The translations under genes were made by a program, and so were the position numbers. The notes under the pieces were generated by a model. It was not told the DNA's origin and did not search any database. It saw only the letters and a list, made by a program, of their open reading frames with translations. Shown one piece after another: positions 29,139 through 37,295 of a DNA stretch of 60,662 bases. Numbering within the stretch: position 1 is the stretch's first letter; each line of letters begins with the position of its first letter. The DNA is from an uncultured Clostridia bacterium. GTDB taxonomy: Bacteria > Bacillota > Clostridia > Christensenellales > UBA1242. The stretch lies in the NCBI GenBank assembly GCA_944383245.1, contig CALWOU010000005.1, forward strand, positions 1 to 60,662, written 5' to 3'.

Positions 29139-32100
29139 ATGAAAACAAAGAAAACAAGATTTATTAAAAACGCAGTTAGTTACATTCTATCAATCGCTCT
29201 ATTTGTTTTGGCAAACTTCGGTTTGATAAGCATTTTGGCGCCAGAAATGATAAGTTATGGAGCAAATGGCGGTTCGCCAAATGAAATAACTATTGAAAAT
29301 TCAAATTTTTCATCTGACACTAGCAATACTTACCCTTTCTCACCTACAGGTTGGGTTGCCTCATCAGATGAGTATACTTCTAGTGTTGACGCGGGTGTTA
29401 TCAACCTAGAAGCGGACGATTATAAGGATATTTATTCAAAAAATCCTAATTCGGACGATAATTATGTGTTGATGATTAATAGCGAAAACGTTGGCAGTGA
29501 TTTTAGTTACACAACTAAAAAGGCAGTTGATTTAGGAAAATCAACCAATTATGAGTTTACTATTGATGTTTACACTGATAACAACAACGGAATTGTTAAC
29601 TTATATTTAATGCAAGAGGACACAGTTTTTGCTTCGCTTATAAATGTATCGTCACAAAACAGTTGGTCGACTTTCCACTTCTTTGTTTCAACTAACGATG
29701 TGGATGACTTAAGTTTAAATTTAAAATTGAACGCAAAAAATGCGGGTGTTGCACTGTTTGACAACGTTTCGTGCAATGAGTTAAATGATAGTGAATTAGA
29801 AACTCGTATGAGAAATTTAACCTCATCACAATATCAGTACATTGACGAATCAAACAAATATCAAGTTACAACAATTGACCTATCTCAAAATGGAATGTTT
29901 GCAAACTTTTCATCAGGGGACGGATTGATTGCTGACGGATTGGAAGTTAATGACACATCGTTTGACGGAAGCACAAATTCAGCATTTAAAGTGCAAATTT
30001 CAAATAACACTCCTAGTTACGCAAAATACGAAACGGCGGACGATTTTATTACAATTGAGCAAAACAAAATTTATAAAATCAGTTTAATGGTTAAAACCAC
30101 TAACCTATCTGGCAATGCAAATTTACAACTTGTTGAAACTAATTTGGAGGACGATGCTGAAGGTAATGACACTGAGGTTATATCTATAACAAGCAACACA
30201 ACTTCTACCCTTTACAACAATTATCAAGTTTATTCGTTCTACATTTTCGGTTATGTTAATAAGGACACAACTTACAAGTTGGTGGTTGGTCTTGGTGACG
30301 CAGATGACGAAACTATGACGTCTGGCGAATTGTATCTAACAACCGCTAAGATTTCAAATGTAACTTACACTATTTTTAATGATGTTTCAAAAGGTTCAAC
30401 TGAAGAAAAATTAAATTTAAATGAACTATCAACTTCGGACACTTCAATCTATTTAACAAATGGTCAGTTCTATCAATTTGAAACAACAGATATTGAAAAC
30501 CCATACCCTGCCACTCCTTCCTCTTGGTCGGTGACTGCTGGCGAAGGCGAACAAAAATATGGTGTGGTTAACACATCTAATGATGAATGGGCATTATTTA
30601 GTTCTAATAATCAATTATCCAATCTTTCTAATCCAAATTCAAACAATGAAAACAATAATGTGTTAATGATGTATAATGCTAGCCGTGACACACTATCTTA
30701 CACTAGCACTAGCGCTGGCAAATTATCTGCAAAAACCTATCATAGATTTAGCATAGATGTGCAAACACAAAATTCTCCTGTTACAATTTCACTTATCACA
30801 ACTAACAATAGCACTGAAGTTACACTTTCTTCTATCACTGTAAACAAAAATTATAATTGGCAAACTGTTGAACTTTATTTATACACAGGTTTCTCAGAAC
30901 TTGAAGTTTCTCTAAAAATCACACTTGATAGTGATGCTTGGGCTTACTGTTATGTTGATAATGCAACGTTTGATTACTATGGCGAGCCAACAAGTGATAT
31001 GTTTAATAGTCTAGTAAATACAAACACAAGAGTTGTGACTGATTTAACTGATTTGTTATCTACTAATTCAACATCAAATTGGGCAAACGCAAATTTCGTT
31101 ACAACCTCTAATGAAGGCAACATTAAATATGGTATTACAAATTTAAATAATGCTAATTTAAGGCAAGAAGTTATTCAAGATGAAAATGATTATATCAATT
31201 TCATTTCACTTGATAGCGAAAATAAAAATGTTTATGGTATTAGAACATATGAAGATACAAACTTCACAGCAACCACTCTTCTTGGCTACAAATTGACGGG
31301 CGGAAATTATTATAGATTAACTGTTTCAGTGTTTACAAAAAATCTTCAAATTTTAAATGAAGAAAATATGCCTGAGGCTGATGAAAATGGAAACATTCAT
31401 TTTGGAGCGGGTCTATCACTTACGGGATTTGATAACAGTTTCACAAATATAGTTTCGGACGGACGTTGGACAACTTACACCTTCTATATTAATCCTACAG
31501 ATGACACAACAACCTATCTTCAATTCTCTCTTGGAAGTTCTAGTGCGTTAGTTACAGGCGACGTGTTCTTCGGCGGAATTATATTTGAAGATGAAGGGAT
31601 TGACACACTTTTCGATTCTGTTATTGAAGACGGTCGCACATTAAAACTTCAAACAACAACTGAAACAACTGACGATACGGAAGAGGAAACAACTGACGAT
31701 GAAAATAATGGTGGCGTAAATTGGTTATATGTTTTACCAAGTTTAGTGTTCGCGTTAGCAATTATTATCGCAGTGGTTGGAATACTTGCTCGCAAAGTTA
31801 AATGGAAAAAACCAACTAAAAAATCTAAAACTGAGTATGATAGAAATCGCACAGTTTCAAAACAAATTTATGAAAGAAAAGCAACTACTATTCGTGAAGA
31901 AAAATTAAGCGAATTAAACAAAGAGTTAAAAACTTTAACCGACGAGCGCACTCAATATGAAGAAAATTATAAGCGCGATATTAATAAACTAAGAGATATG
32001 AAAATTAAACGTGCTAGCCAATCTGAAATTAACAAACTTAATAAAGAAATGAAGAAAGATCAAAAACTTGCTTCAAATCTAGGACTTACAATATCTAAAA

Positions 32101-32276
32101 TTGAATCAGAAATTGAGTATGTTAAATCAGATGTTTATTATAAAACTCTTATTAAAAAACTTGAGCGCGAATCATTGAATTCTAAAACTGACGCGGAAGA
32201 AAATTCAAAAGAAAATGAATTAAATTCTGATAAAACAAAAGGCACTAAAAAGAACACTGATAAAAGCAAAAAATAA
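29139..32276 (+). CDS. Surface protein with four jelly-roll-like modules, membrane helix and cytoplasmic coiled coil
   Basis: Unnamed 1,045-residue protein. A signal sequence or anchor spans about 10-35. Four beta-sandwich modules of 160-200 residues then alternate in two types (A-B-A-B). The two A modules (about 48-213 and 430-625) share YP-x2-P-x2-W near their start and NxVLM followed by a SYT strand; the B modules (about 235-415 and 640-845) share a YxYRLTVSV-like strand and a YSFYI/YTFYI strand. They resemble carbohydrate-binding jelly rolls (inference). A Thr/Glu/Asp linker (TTETTDDTEEETTDDE) leads to a membrane helix at about 863-887 and a ~155-residue highly charged cytoplasmic tail with strong coiled-coil character. 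There is no sortase motif. It has its own promoter and terminator. It could link surface glycan to a cytoplasmic partner. Confidence 0.8.
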   Translation: MKTKKTRFIKNAVSYILSIALFVLANFGLISILAPEMISYGANGGSPNEITIENSNFSSDTSNTYPFSPTGWVASSDEYTSSVDAGVINLEADDYKDIYSKNPNSDDNYVLMINSENVGSDFSYTTKKAVDLGKSTNYEFTIDVYTDNNNGIVNLYLMQEDTVFASLINVSSQNSWSTFHFFVSTNDVDDLSLNLKLNAKNAGVALFDNVSCNELNDSELETRMRNLTSSQYQYIDESNKYQVTTIDLSQNGMFANFSSGDGLIADGLEVNDTSFDGSTNSAFKVQISNNTPSYAKYETADDFITIEQNKIYKISLMVKTTNLSGNANLQLVETNLEDDAEGNDTEVISITSNTTSTLYNNYQVYSFYIFGYVNKDTTYKLVVGLGDADDETMTSGELYLTTAKISNVTYTIFNDVSKGSTEEKLNLNELSTSDTSIYLTNGQFYQFETTDIENPYPATPSSWSVTAGEGEQKYGVVNTSNDEWALFSSNNQLSNLSNPNSNNENNNVLMMYNASRDTLSYTSTSAGKLSAKTYHRFSIDVQTQNSPVTISLITTNNSTEVTLSSITVNKNYNWQTVELYLYTGFSELEVSLKITLDSDAWAYCYVDNATFDYYGEPTSDMFNSLVNTNTRVVTDLTDLLSTNSTSNWANANFVTTSNEGNIKYGITNLNNANLRQEVIQDENDYINFISLDSENKNVYGIRTYEDTNFTATTLLGYKLTGGNYYRLTVSVFTKNLQILNEENMPEADENGNIHFGAGLSLTGFDNSFTNIVSDGRWTTYTFYINPTDDTTTYLQFSLGSSSALVTGDVFFGGIIFEDEGIDTLFDSVIEDGRTLKLQTTTETTDDTEEETTDDENNGGVNWLYVLPSLVFALAIIIAVVGILARKVKWKKPTKKSKTEYDRNRTVSKQIYERKATTIREEKLSELNKELKTLTDERTQYEENYKRDINKLRDMKIKRASQSEINKLNKEMKKDQKLASNLGLTISKIESEIEYVKSDVYYKTLIKKLERESLNSKTDAEENSKENELNSDKTKGTKKNTDKSKK

Positions 32277-32284
32277 CATTAAAG

Positions 32285-32341
32285 AAAGTGACTAAAATGA
32301 AATGAAAATATAAATCGTTTCAATATAGTCACTTTTTTATT
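32285..32341 (+). terminator. Terminator of the 1,045-residue surface-protein gene
   Basis: AAAGTGACTA (32285-32294) pairs with TAGTCACTTT (32326-32335); an inner ATGAAA/TTTCA stem can also form. A T-tract follows, 8 nt after the stop codon. Confidence 0.85.
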
Positions 32342-32389
32342 TCTATATATTGTGTATTTTATAAAATAAATACCTAATATTTTGCGAAG

Positions 32390-32692
32390 TTACTTATAAA
32401 TTTTTAAAATCTTACCTATAAAAATAGGGTTGTTTTTTAAATCATTATCATTAATTATCTTTTCAGGCGAGATATTATACAATGTGGAAATTTTATCTAA
32501 ATTTTCTGCAGGTTTAACTATGTGAGATATGTAATCATTTATCTTTATACGCACCCATTCGCCTTTGTGAAACTTTGCGTTTTTATCGTTTCTTAACACG
32601 TTTTCTTTGTTTGTGTTAAACTTTAAATAAAAAGTTTTTTTATCCTCATCTTCTACTTTATAATAAAAACATTTTGAAGGTTGAATTTTCAT
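32390..32692 (-). CDS. Small LysM-domain protein without signal peptide
   Basis: A 100-residue protein whose C-terminal ~45 residues form a LysM module (SHIVKPAENLDKISTLYNI through PIFIGKILKIYK), the peptidoglycan/chitin-binding fold. The N-terminal half is an unrecognised beta-rich segment with FYYKVEDED. No signal peptide or membrane helix is present, so it is predicted cytosolic. LysM proteins without export signals occur in spore coats and cortex (SafA/SpoVID type), a possible but unproven role. It has no clear ribosome binding site. It is convergent with the surface-protein gene to its left. Confidence 0.75.
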   Translation of the reverse strand: MKIQPSKCFYYKVEDEDKKTFYLKFNTNKENVLRNDKNAKFHKGEWVRIKINDYISHIVKPAENLDKISTLYNISPEKIINDNDLKNNPIFIGKILKIYK

Positions 32693-32998
32693 ATTTTTAT
32701 ATATGTAAATTTATTTATTTTAGTTAAATTATAAAGATTTTTACGTTTAAAATTTATATCTTTTTAATTACATTTTAAATAGTTTTGTTTTGTTTCTTAA
32801 CTAAAATTTTTAAATTAGTTTTGTTTCTTAGTAAATTTTTAAAAGTGATTTTATTAATATTAATTTAGTTAAATAAAGAATAAATTTTTTAACCTTAATT
32901 TAAATTTTTTTACTGATTTTATGCATTGAATGGTAGTTGTTTAACGATTGAATAGCATATAAACGACAAAAAATTTATATATTAATCTAGGACAAATT
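32693..32998. other. 306-bp divergent intergenic region LysM gene/flippase
   Basis: A/T-rich, with several homopolymeric tracts and no gene. On the plus strand TTGTTT (32937-32942) and TATAAA (32958-32963) are only 15 nt apart, a weak promoter candidate for the flippase. On the minus strand TATAAT-like words lack a matching -35. Confidence 0.5.
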
Positions 32999-34516
32999 AT
33001 GAAATCATTATTTAAAGCAGTTGCTATTGTGAGCATTTTTTCAATAATCACGCGTTTGCTTGGATTTTTCTTTCGCATATTTTTATCTAGAAAACTTGGT
33101 GCTGAGGGTTTAGGGCTTTTTCAAATGGCAACAAGTGTGCTGGGAATATTTATGACGGTGATTTCTAGTGGACTACCTCTTACCACTGCTAAACTAGTGT
33201 CTAAATACGAAGTGAATAACGAATTAAAAAGGCGAAATCAAGTTGTCACTTCTGCGCTAATTATTGCTTTATCTATTGCAGTCATATGTTCGCTGATTAT
33301 ATTGCTATTAAAAAAAGTTTGGGGAATAATTTTAACTGACAATAGAGCGGTTGAACTTCTTATAATTTTAATTCCATCCATTATATTTAGTGCGGTTTAT
33401 GCCATTTTCCGCGGTGCGCTTTGGGGTCAAAACGATTATTTTAGTTGTGGATTGACCGAACTTATTGAACAAATTGTGAGATTTGCATTAACTTTCATTA
33501 TGTTATTTACAATAACTGATATGTTCGAAGCAACTAGAAATTCGGCTATTGCATTCAATATTACCTGCCTTGTGTCTGCTATTATCACAATGATTATCTA
33601 CCTTAGGCGCGGAAAACTTAAATTTTCGCGTGCAGAATTTAGACCCGTACTTAAAAGCGCAATGCCAATTACCGGTGTGAGGTTAGCAAATTCGCTTGTG
33701 CAACCTCTTACTACCCTAATTATTCCTAATATGCTTATTATGATTGGATATTCAGCAAGTGAGGCAGTGGCTAGTTTTGGTGTAATTATGGGGATGACTT
33801 TTCCTATGCTGTTTGTGCCTATGTCGGTGGTTGGAAGCATTAGTATGGTGCTTGTTCCGTCAATTAGTTCAATGCTAACTAAAAATCAGTACGACACCAT
33901 TCAAGGAAACATTACAAAATCTCTAGAAGTTTCAATTTTTATTAGTATGCTTTTCATTCCGCTTTACCTCTCGGTAGGTGATTTGATTGGATTGGTGCTA
34001 TATGATAACCAAATGTCTGGTATTTTACTTCAATTATCTGCTGTTTGTGTGTTACCTATCACTTTATGCAACCTCACTGGAAGCATTTTAAATGCACTGA
34101 GTTTGGAAGTGAAATCGTTTGTAAATTACATAATCGGCTCGGTTGTTCTGTTTGTAAGTTTAATTGCGCTCACCCCGCTTGTTGGAATCAATTCAATAAT
34201 TATAGCATTCTTCCTATCAATGGCAACAATCACTCTACTTAATTTAAGAATGATTAAAAAGAAATTGCCACATTTTGAATTTAATCTCATGCCAATACTT
34301 TCAAAATACACTATTGTTACAATCATTTCATGTTTAACAGGGCATTTTATTTCAAACATTTTGCTTCACTTTATTAACAATTTCTTCACTGCCATTATCG
34401 CTGGAGGAATTAGTATTGCAATCACGTTGGTGCTTTGCAAAGTGTTTAATCTATACGATTTAACAACATTGTTTTCACTTATAAAAAAGAAAAAACAATC
34501 CAAACAAAAAAACTAA
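32999..34516 (+). CDS. MOP-superfamily polysaccharide/lipid II flippase, SpoVB type
   Basis: A 505-residue polytopic membrane protein with about 12-14 helices. The N-terminus (FSIITRLLGFFFRIFLSRKLGAEGLGLFQMA) is the signature of the polysaccharide-transport/MATE-like family that includes SpoVB, YtgP and MurJ-like flippases. In Clostridia the closest characterised relatives move lipid-linked glycan precursors, including lipid II for the cortex. The C-terminus is basic (KKKKQSKQKN). AGGA lies about 7 nt before the ATG, and the terminator is directly at its end. Whether it serves vegetative wall, capsule or cortex cannot be decided here. Confidence 0.88.
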   Translation: MKSLFKAVAIVSIFSIITRLLGFFFRIFLSRKLGAEGLGLFQMATSVLGIFMTVISSGLPLTTAKLVSKYEVNNELKRRNQVVTSALIIALSIAVICSLIILLLKKVWGIILTDNRAVELLIILIPSIIFSAVYAIFRGALWGQNDYFSCGLTELIEQIVRFALTFIMLFTITDMFEATRNSAIAFNITCLVSAIITMIIYLRRGKLKFSRAEFRPVLKSAMPITGVRLANSLVQPLTTLIIPNMLIMIGYSASEAVASFGVIMGMTFPMLFVPMSVVGSISMVLVPSISSMLTKNQYDTIQGNITKSLEVSIFISMLFIPLYLSVGDLIGLVLYDNQMSGILLQLSAVCVLPITLCNLTGSILNALSLEVKSFVNYIIGSVVLFVSLIALTPLVGINSIIIAFFLSMATITLLNLRMIKKKLPHFEFNLMPILSKYTIVTIISCLTGHFISNILLHFINNFFTAIIAGGISIAITLVLCKVFNLYDLTTLFSLIKKKKQSKQKN

Positions 34517-34537
34517 AAGCAATTTTAGTTTTTTTGT
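34506..34537 (+). terminator. Terminator of the SpoVB-like gene
   Basis: AAAAAAACTAAAA-type left arm (34506-34518) pairs with TTTTAGTTTTTTT (34523-34535) around GCAA. The stem includes the last codons and the stop. Confidence 0.82.
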
Positions 34538-34582
34538 TCTTTTATTAAAATTTGTTTTTCTATTGCCACAAAAGATTTTTAA

Positions 34583-35188
34583 TTATTTAGTAACTTTCTT
34601 TTGCCAAGATTTTTTATTGCATTTTGGGCATTTCATATACCTGGTGCGTCCATAGTGCATAGAAAATAAAACTTGTTTATACGTTGGAATGTATTTATTA
34701 TGGCAATGGGCACATTCATAATAGCCTGCGTCCTTTTCAATGCACAAGCAAAAATGAATGGCAACAACAAATTCAATAAATCCTATAACAATTAAAACAA
34801 TTCTAAGCCATGTAGCCATATCTATAAACGAAGCAACAAAAATTAGTATAAGGAAAGTGATAGACGCCATATAGCCAATTACATTCTCAACAGTTAATAA
34901 AAATTTATGATTATGTTCTTCTCTTGCTTTTAATTGAATTAAATTGTTTTCTGCCTGCATTTTATATTCGTCGCTAGTTAATATTTTGCCAGATAATAGT
35001 TCATTTGCACTGATTTCTAATATCTTGCATAGTGGCAACATAAGGCTTGTGTCTGGGAAACCATTGCCACACTCCCATTTTGATATTGTCTTTTCGCTTA
35101 CGTTTAGTTTGTTAGCAAGTTGCACTTGTGTTAACTTTTTTTCCTTTCTTCGTTCTTTTATAAACTTTCCTATAATTTGTAAATCCAT
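34583..35188 (-). CDS. XRE-family regulator with membrane helices and C-terminal zinc ribbon
   Basis: A 201-residue protein. Residues about 5-60 form a Cro/CI-type helix-turn-helix (LTQVQLANKLNVSEKTISKWECGNGFPD), followed by a helical linker, two membrane helices at about 98-145, and a zinc-ribbon-like end with CAHC and CPKC. This layout, a DNA-binding head tethered to the membrane, recurs in Firmicutes regulators whose signals are mostly unknown. The start is the ATG at 35188 with GGGAG upstream; an earlier Met seven codons upstream is less likely. It is monocistronic and may regulate itself or the divergent DUF421 operon (inference). Confidence 0.85.
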   Translation of the reverse strand: MDLQIIGKFIKERRKEKKLTQVQLANKLNVSEKTISKWECGNGFPDTSLMLPLCKILEISANELLSGKILTSDEYKMQAENNLIQLKAREEHNHKFLLTVENVIGYMASITFLILIFVASFIDMATWLRIVLIVIGFIEFVVAIHFCLCIEKDAGYYECAHCHNKYIPTYKQVLFSMHYGRTRYMKCPKCNKKSWQKKVTK

Positions 35189-35474
35189 TTTTACTCCCTC
35201 CCTACACATTCATTATATCACATTAATTTAATAAAAAACTCCTATGCATCGTAGAGTTTTAATCTTTTTTGTATGCTAACTAATTGAAATATTAAATTTT
35301 TCATTAAAATTTTAAAAAATTGTTATAAATTTTTATTTTTTTTTGAATTTGAAAAAATAATAGTCAAATTTAAATTGTTTTAAGGTTTTGTTTATTTAAT
35401 TATTTTTAGGTTAAAAATACCAAATGTGATTATGTTTTGCGCATATTTTTGATAATTTAGTAGATAACTAAAGT
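35189..35474. promoter_or_regulatory. Divergent region between the XRE gene and the DUF421 gene
   Basis: On the minus strand TATAAT (35212-35217) is the likely -10 for the XRE gene; its -35 is poor. A symmetric hairpin sits at 35235-35260. The remaining ~200 bp is A/T-rich. On the plus strand GATAAT lies about 20 nt before the DUF421 ATG without a good -35. Confidence 0.45.
35233..35270. terminator. Orphan bidirectional hairpin between divergent genes
   Basis: AAAACTC (35235-35241) pairs with GAGTTTT (35254-35260), with A-rich and T-rich tails on both sides, so it reads as a terminator in either direction although no gene points into it. The left arm shares AAAAAACTCCTAT with the terminator at 40308-40359. 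Confidence 0.5.
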
Positions 35475-36188
35475 ATGTTTATTATATTTTTACGCGTAAT
35501 AATAATTTATGTTATCGTTTTGGTGTTTCTTCGCCTTATGGGCAAACGTCAAATCGGTGAAATGCAACCATATGAAGTGGTTATAACACTAATAATTGCA
35601 GACCTTGCCACAATTCCTATGAGTGACACAAACATCCCGCTTATGAACGGGATTTTACCGCTTGCAATTTTGGTGTTAATTCACTTTTTCATCACTCTTC
35701 TCACACGTAAAAGTATAAAAATAAGGCGACTTATGAGTGGTTCGCCCGTGGTTGTGATTAGCCCTAAAGGAATTGAATATTCTGCTCTAAAGCAACTTAA
35801 TATGAACATTGACGATTTACTAGAGGCAATTAGGCAATGCAACTATTATAGTTTTGACCAAGTTTTGTATGCAATCATAGAGACAAACGGAAAAATGAGT
35901 GTTATACCTGTAAGTTCGAGTGCTCCTGCAACAGCCTCAGATGTGGGAGTAAACAATCCGCCTGCAAACCTACCTCACGTTATAGTGAGTGATGGAAAAT
36001 TAATTAAAGATGAAATGAAAAAACTTTCTATTACTCACGAAAAATTAGATAAAATTTTCAAGCATTTAAAAATTAACTCAATAAAAGATTTAATAATTTT
36101 GAGTATGGATAGCAATGGTAAGGTTTATTATCAATTAAAAGGAGAAAATTATAAAATAATACAAAACATTCACGAGGTGATAGAATGA
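35475..36188 (+). CDS. DUF421 (YetF-like) membrane protein
   Basis: A 237-residue protein with three N-terminal membrane helices (to about residue 78), the conserved RLMGKRQIGEMQPYEVVITL stretch near 20-39, and a cytoplasmic alpha/beta domain (IRRLMSGSPVVVI onward). This is the YetF/YdfS family, linked in Bacillus to spore-membrane and germination functions. It overlaps the DUF4363 gene by ATGA; the same pair is common in Clostridia, supporting a joint job. No clear ribosome binding site precedes the ATG. Molecular activity is unknown. Confidence 0.88.
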   Translation: MFIIFLRVIIIYVIVLVFLRLMGKRQIGEMQPYEVVITLIIADLATIPMSDTNIPLMNGILPLAILVLIHFFITLLTRKSIKIRRLMSGSPVVVISPKGIEYSALKQLNMNIDDLLEAIRQCNYYSFDQVLYAIIETNGKMSVIPVSSSAPATASDVGVNNPPANLPHVIVSDGKLIKDEMKKLSITHEKLDKIFKHLKINSIKDLIILSMDSNGKVYYQLKGENYKIIQNIHEVIE

Positions 36189-36574
36189 AACTTTGGGTAG
36201 CAATGATTACAATTTTGATTGCCGTCACAGGAATTTGTGTTTATGATGGCATACATACAAAAAATGTGTTTGAACATATGGAGGAGGAAAGCGAAATGAT
36301 ATCCTCCGCACTAATAGATGGCACGCAAATTACAAACGAAAGATTATCCGAGCGCATACAAAATTTAACCGATTATTGGACGGATAATATGGATATGCTT
36401 TGCCTTTCAATTTCAAGAAAAGATATGCAACCTATAAGCGATTATTTGCAATATCTAAACTCTGCCATAATAAACGAAAATCAAGAAGACGCAATAACCT
36501 ATTCTCTACTATTGGACTATAATATCAAAGGTTTAACACAATCCACAGGAATAAGTATTTTAAATTTATTTTAA
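36185..36574 (+). CDS. DUF4363 family protein
   Basis: A 129-residue protein with an N-terminal membrane helix at about 4-22 and a helical extracytoplasmic domain containing the characteristic LTDYWTDNMDML segment near residues 60-72. DUF4363 proteins are typically encoded directly after DUF421 proteins in spore-forming Clostridia; here the start overlaps the DUF421 stop. Function unknown; likely a partner subunit. Confidence 0.85.
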   Translation: MKLWVAMITILIAVTGICVYDGIHTKNVFEHMEEESEMISSALIDGTQITNERLSERIQNLTDYWTDNMDMLCLSISRKDMQPISDYLQYLNSAIINENQEDAITYSLLLDYNIKGLTQSTGISILNLF

Positions 36575-36582
36575 CAAAAAAC

Positions 36583-36640
36583 AGCATATGAATTTGGTGC
36601 AAAATTAAACTATAATTTTTAATCATATGCCGTTTTTTTC
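36583..36640 (+). terminator. Terminator of the DUF421-DUF4363 operon
   Basis: GCATATGA (36584-36591) pairs with TCATATGC (36623-36630), extended by AAC/GTT beyond one mismatch, with a long ~31-nt A/T loop and a T7 tail. Confidence 0.75.
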
Positions 36641-36785
36641 TTTATATTTATTAATATTTTTTATGTTTTTTTTAAATTTTATATAATTTTTTTACAAAAA
36701 TATTTATTCTTTTAATAATTTAACATATATATATTTTTCTTTTATGTTTTAACATATTTATTTAAATTTTTAAAAATATTACAAT

Positions 36786-37103
36786 TTAAATTAATGCGAT
36801 AAATGTTACTAGAAACAACATTAATGCCACAACAAACGTGAAAAACAAAGAGGCTAAATCATACTTATTTGTTTTATAAAAAGGGAGTGGTTCGTTTGAA
36901 TTGTCGTGCGATGAAATATAAGATAAAATTGTTTCAGTGGCGGTATTTACCTTTTCAATTTTATCGGACAAATTTTTTCTTTTTTTCTCGCCTTTTGCGT
37001 GCAAAACTTTAATCATAACCTCTTGCCTCATTTTAACTTTTTCGACACTTGCGTTATAATCTAAATTCATAAAATCAAATAATTTTTTTATTTCTTTTGG
37101 CAT
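36786..37103 (-). CDS. Tail-anchored protein with degenerate J-like domain
   Basis: A 105-residue protein. Residues about 8-65 follow the spacing of a J domain (FDFMNLDYNASVEKVKMRQEVM, a gap, then a KIEKVNTATETILSYI helix), but the catalytic His-Pro-Asp is absent; the position reads LHAKG. A proline-containing linker leads to one C-terminal membrane helix (about 83-105), so the head faces the cytoplasm. HPD-less J-like domains usually serve in protein assembly rather than DnaK stimulation. The family is inferred by pattern. The start is the ATG at 37103 with AGGGGAATT upstream; an earlier TTG is less likely. Confidence 0.6.
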   Translation of the reverse strand: MPKEIKKLFDFMNLDYNASVEKVKMRQEVMIKVLHAKGEKKRKNLSDKIEKVNTATETILSYISSHDNSNEPLPFYKTNKYDLASLFFTFVVALMLFLVTFIALI

Positions 37104-37295
37104 AATTCCCCTAATTTTTTGCAAAAATTTAATAAAATTTCAAATTTTTTGTTGTTTTTATTAAATTTTTTTGAAATTTCCCAAATTTTTTAATGTTGAA
37201 CATTTTTTAATATTTTTAATTTTTACCGTTTGCTTTTTTATTTTTTTGCCACAAGTTTTTAATTTTTAATATAATTCTTATAATAAAATACAAAA

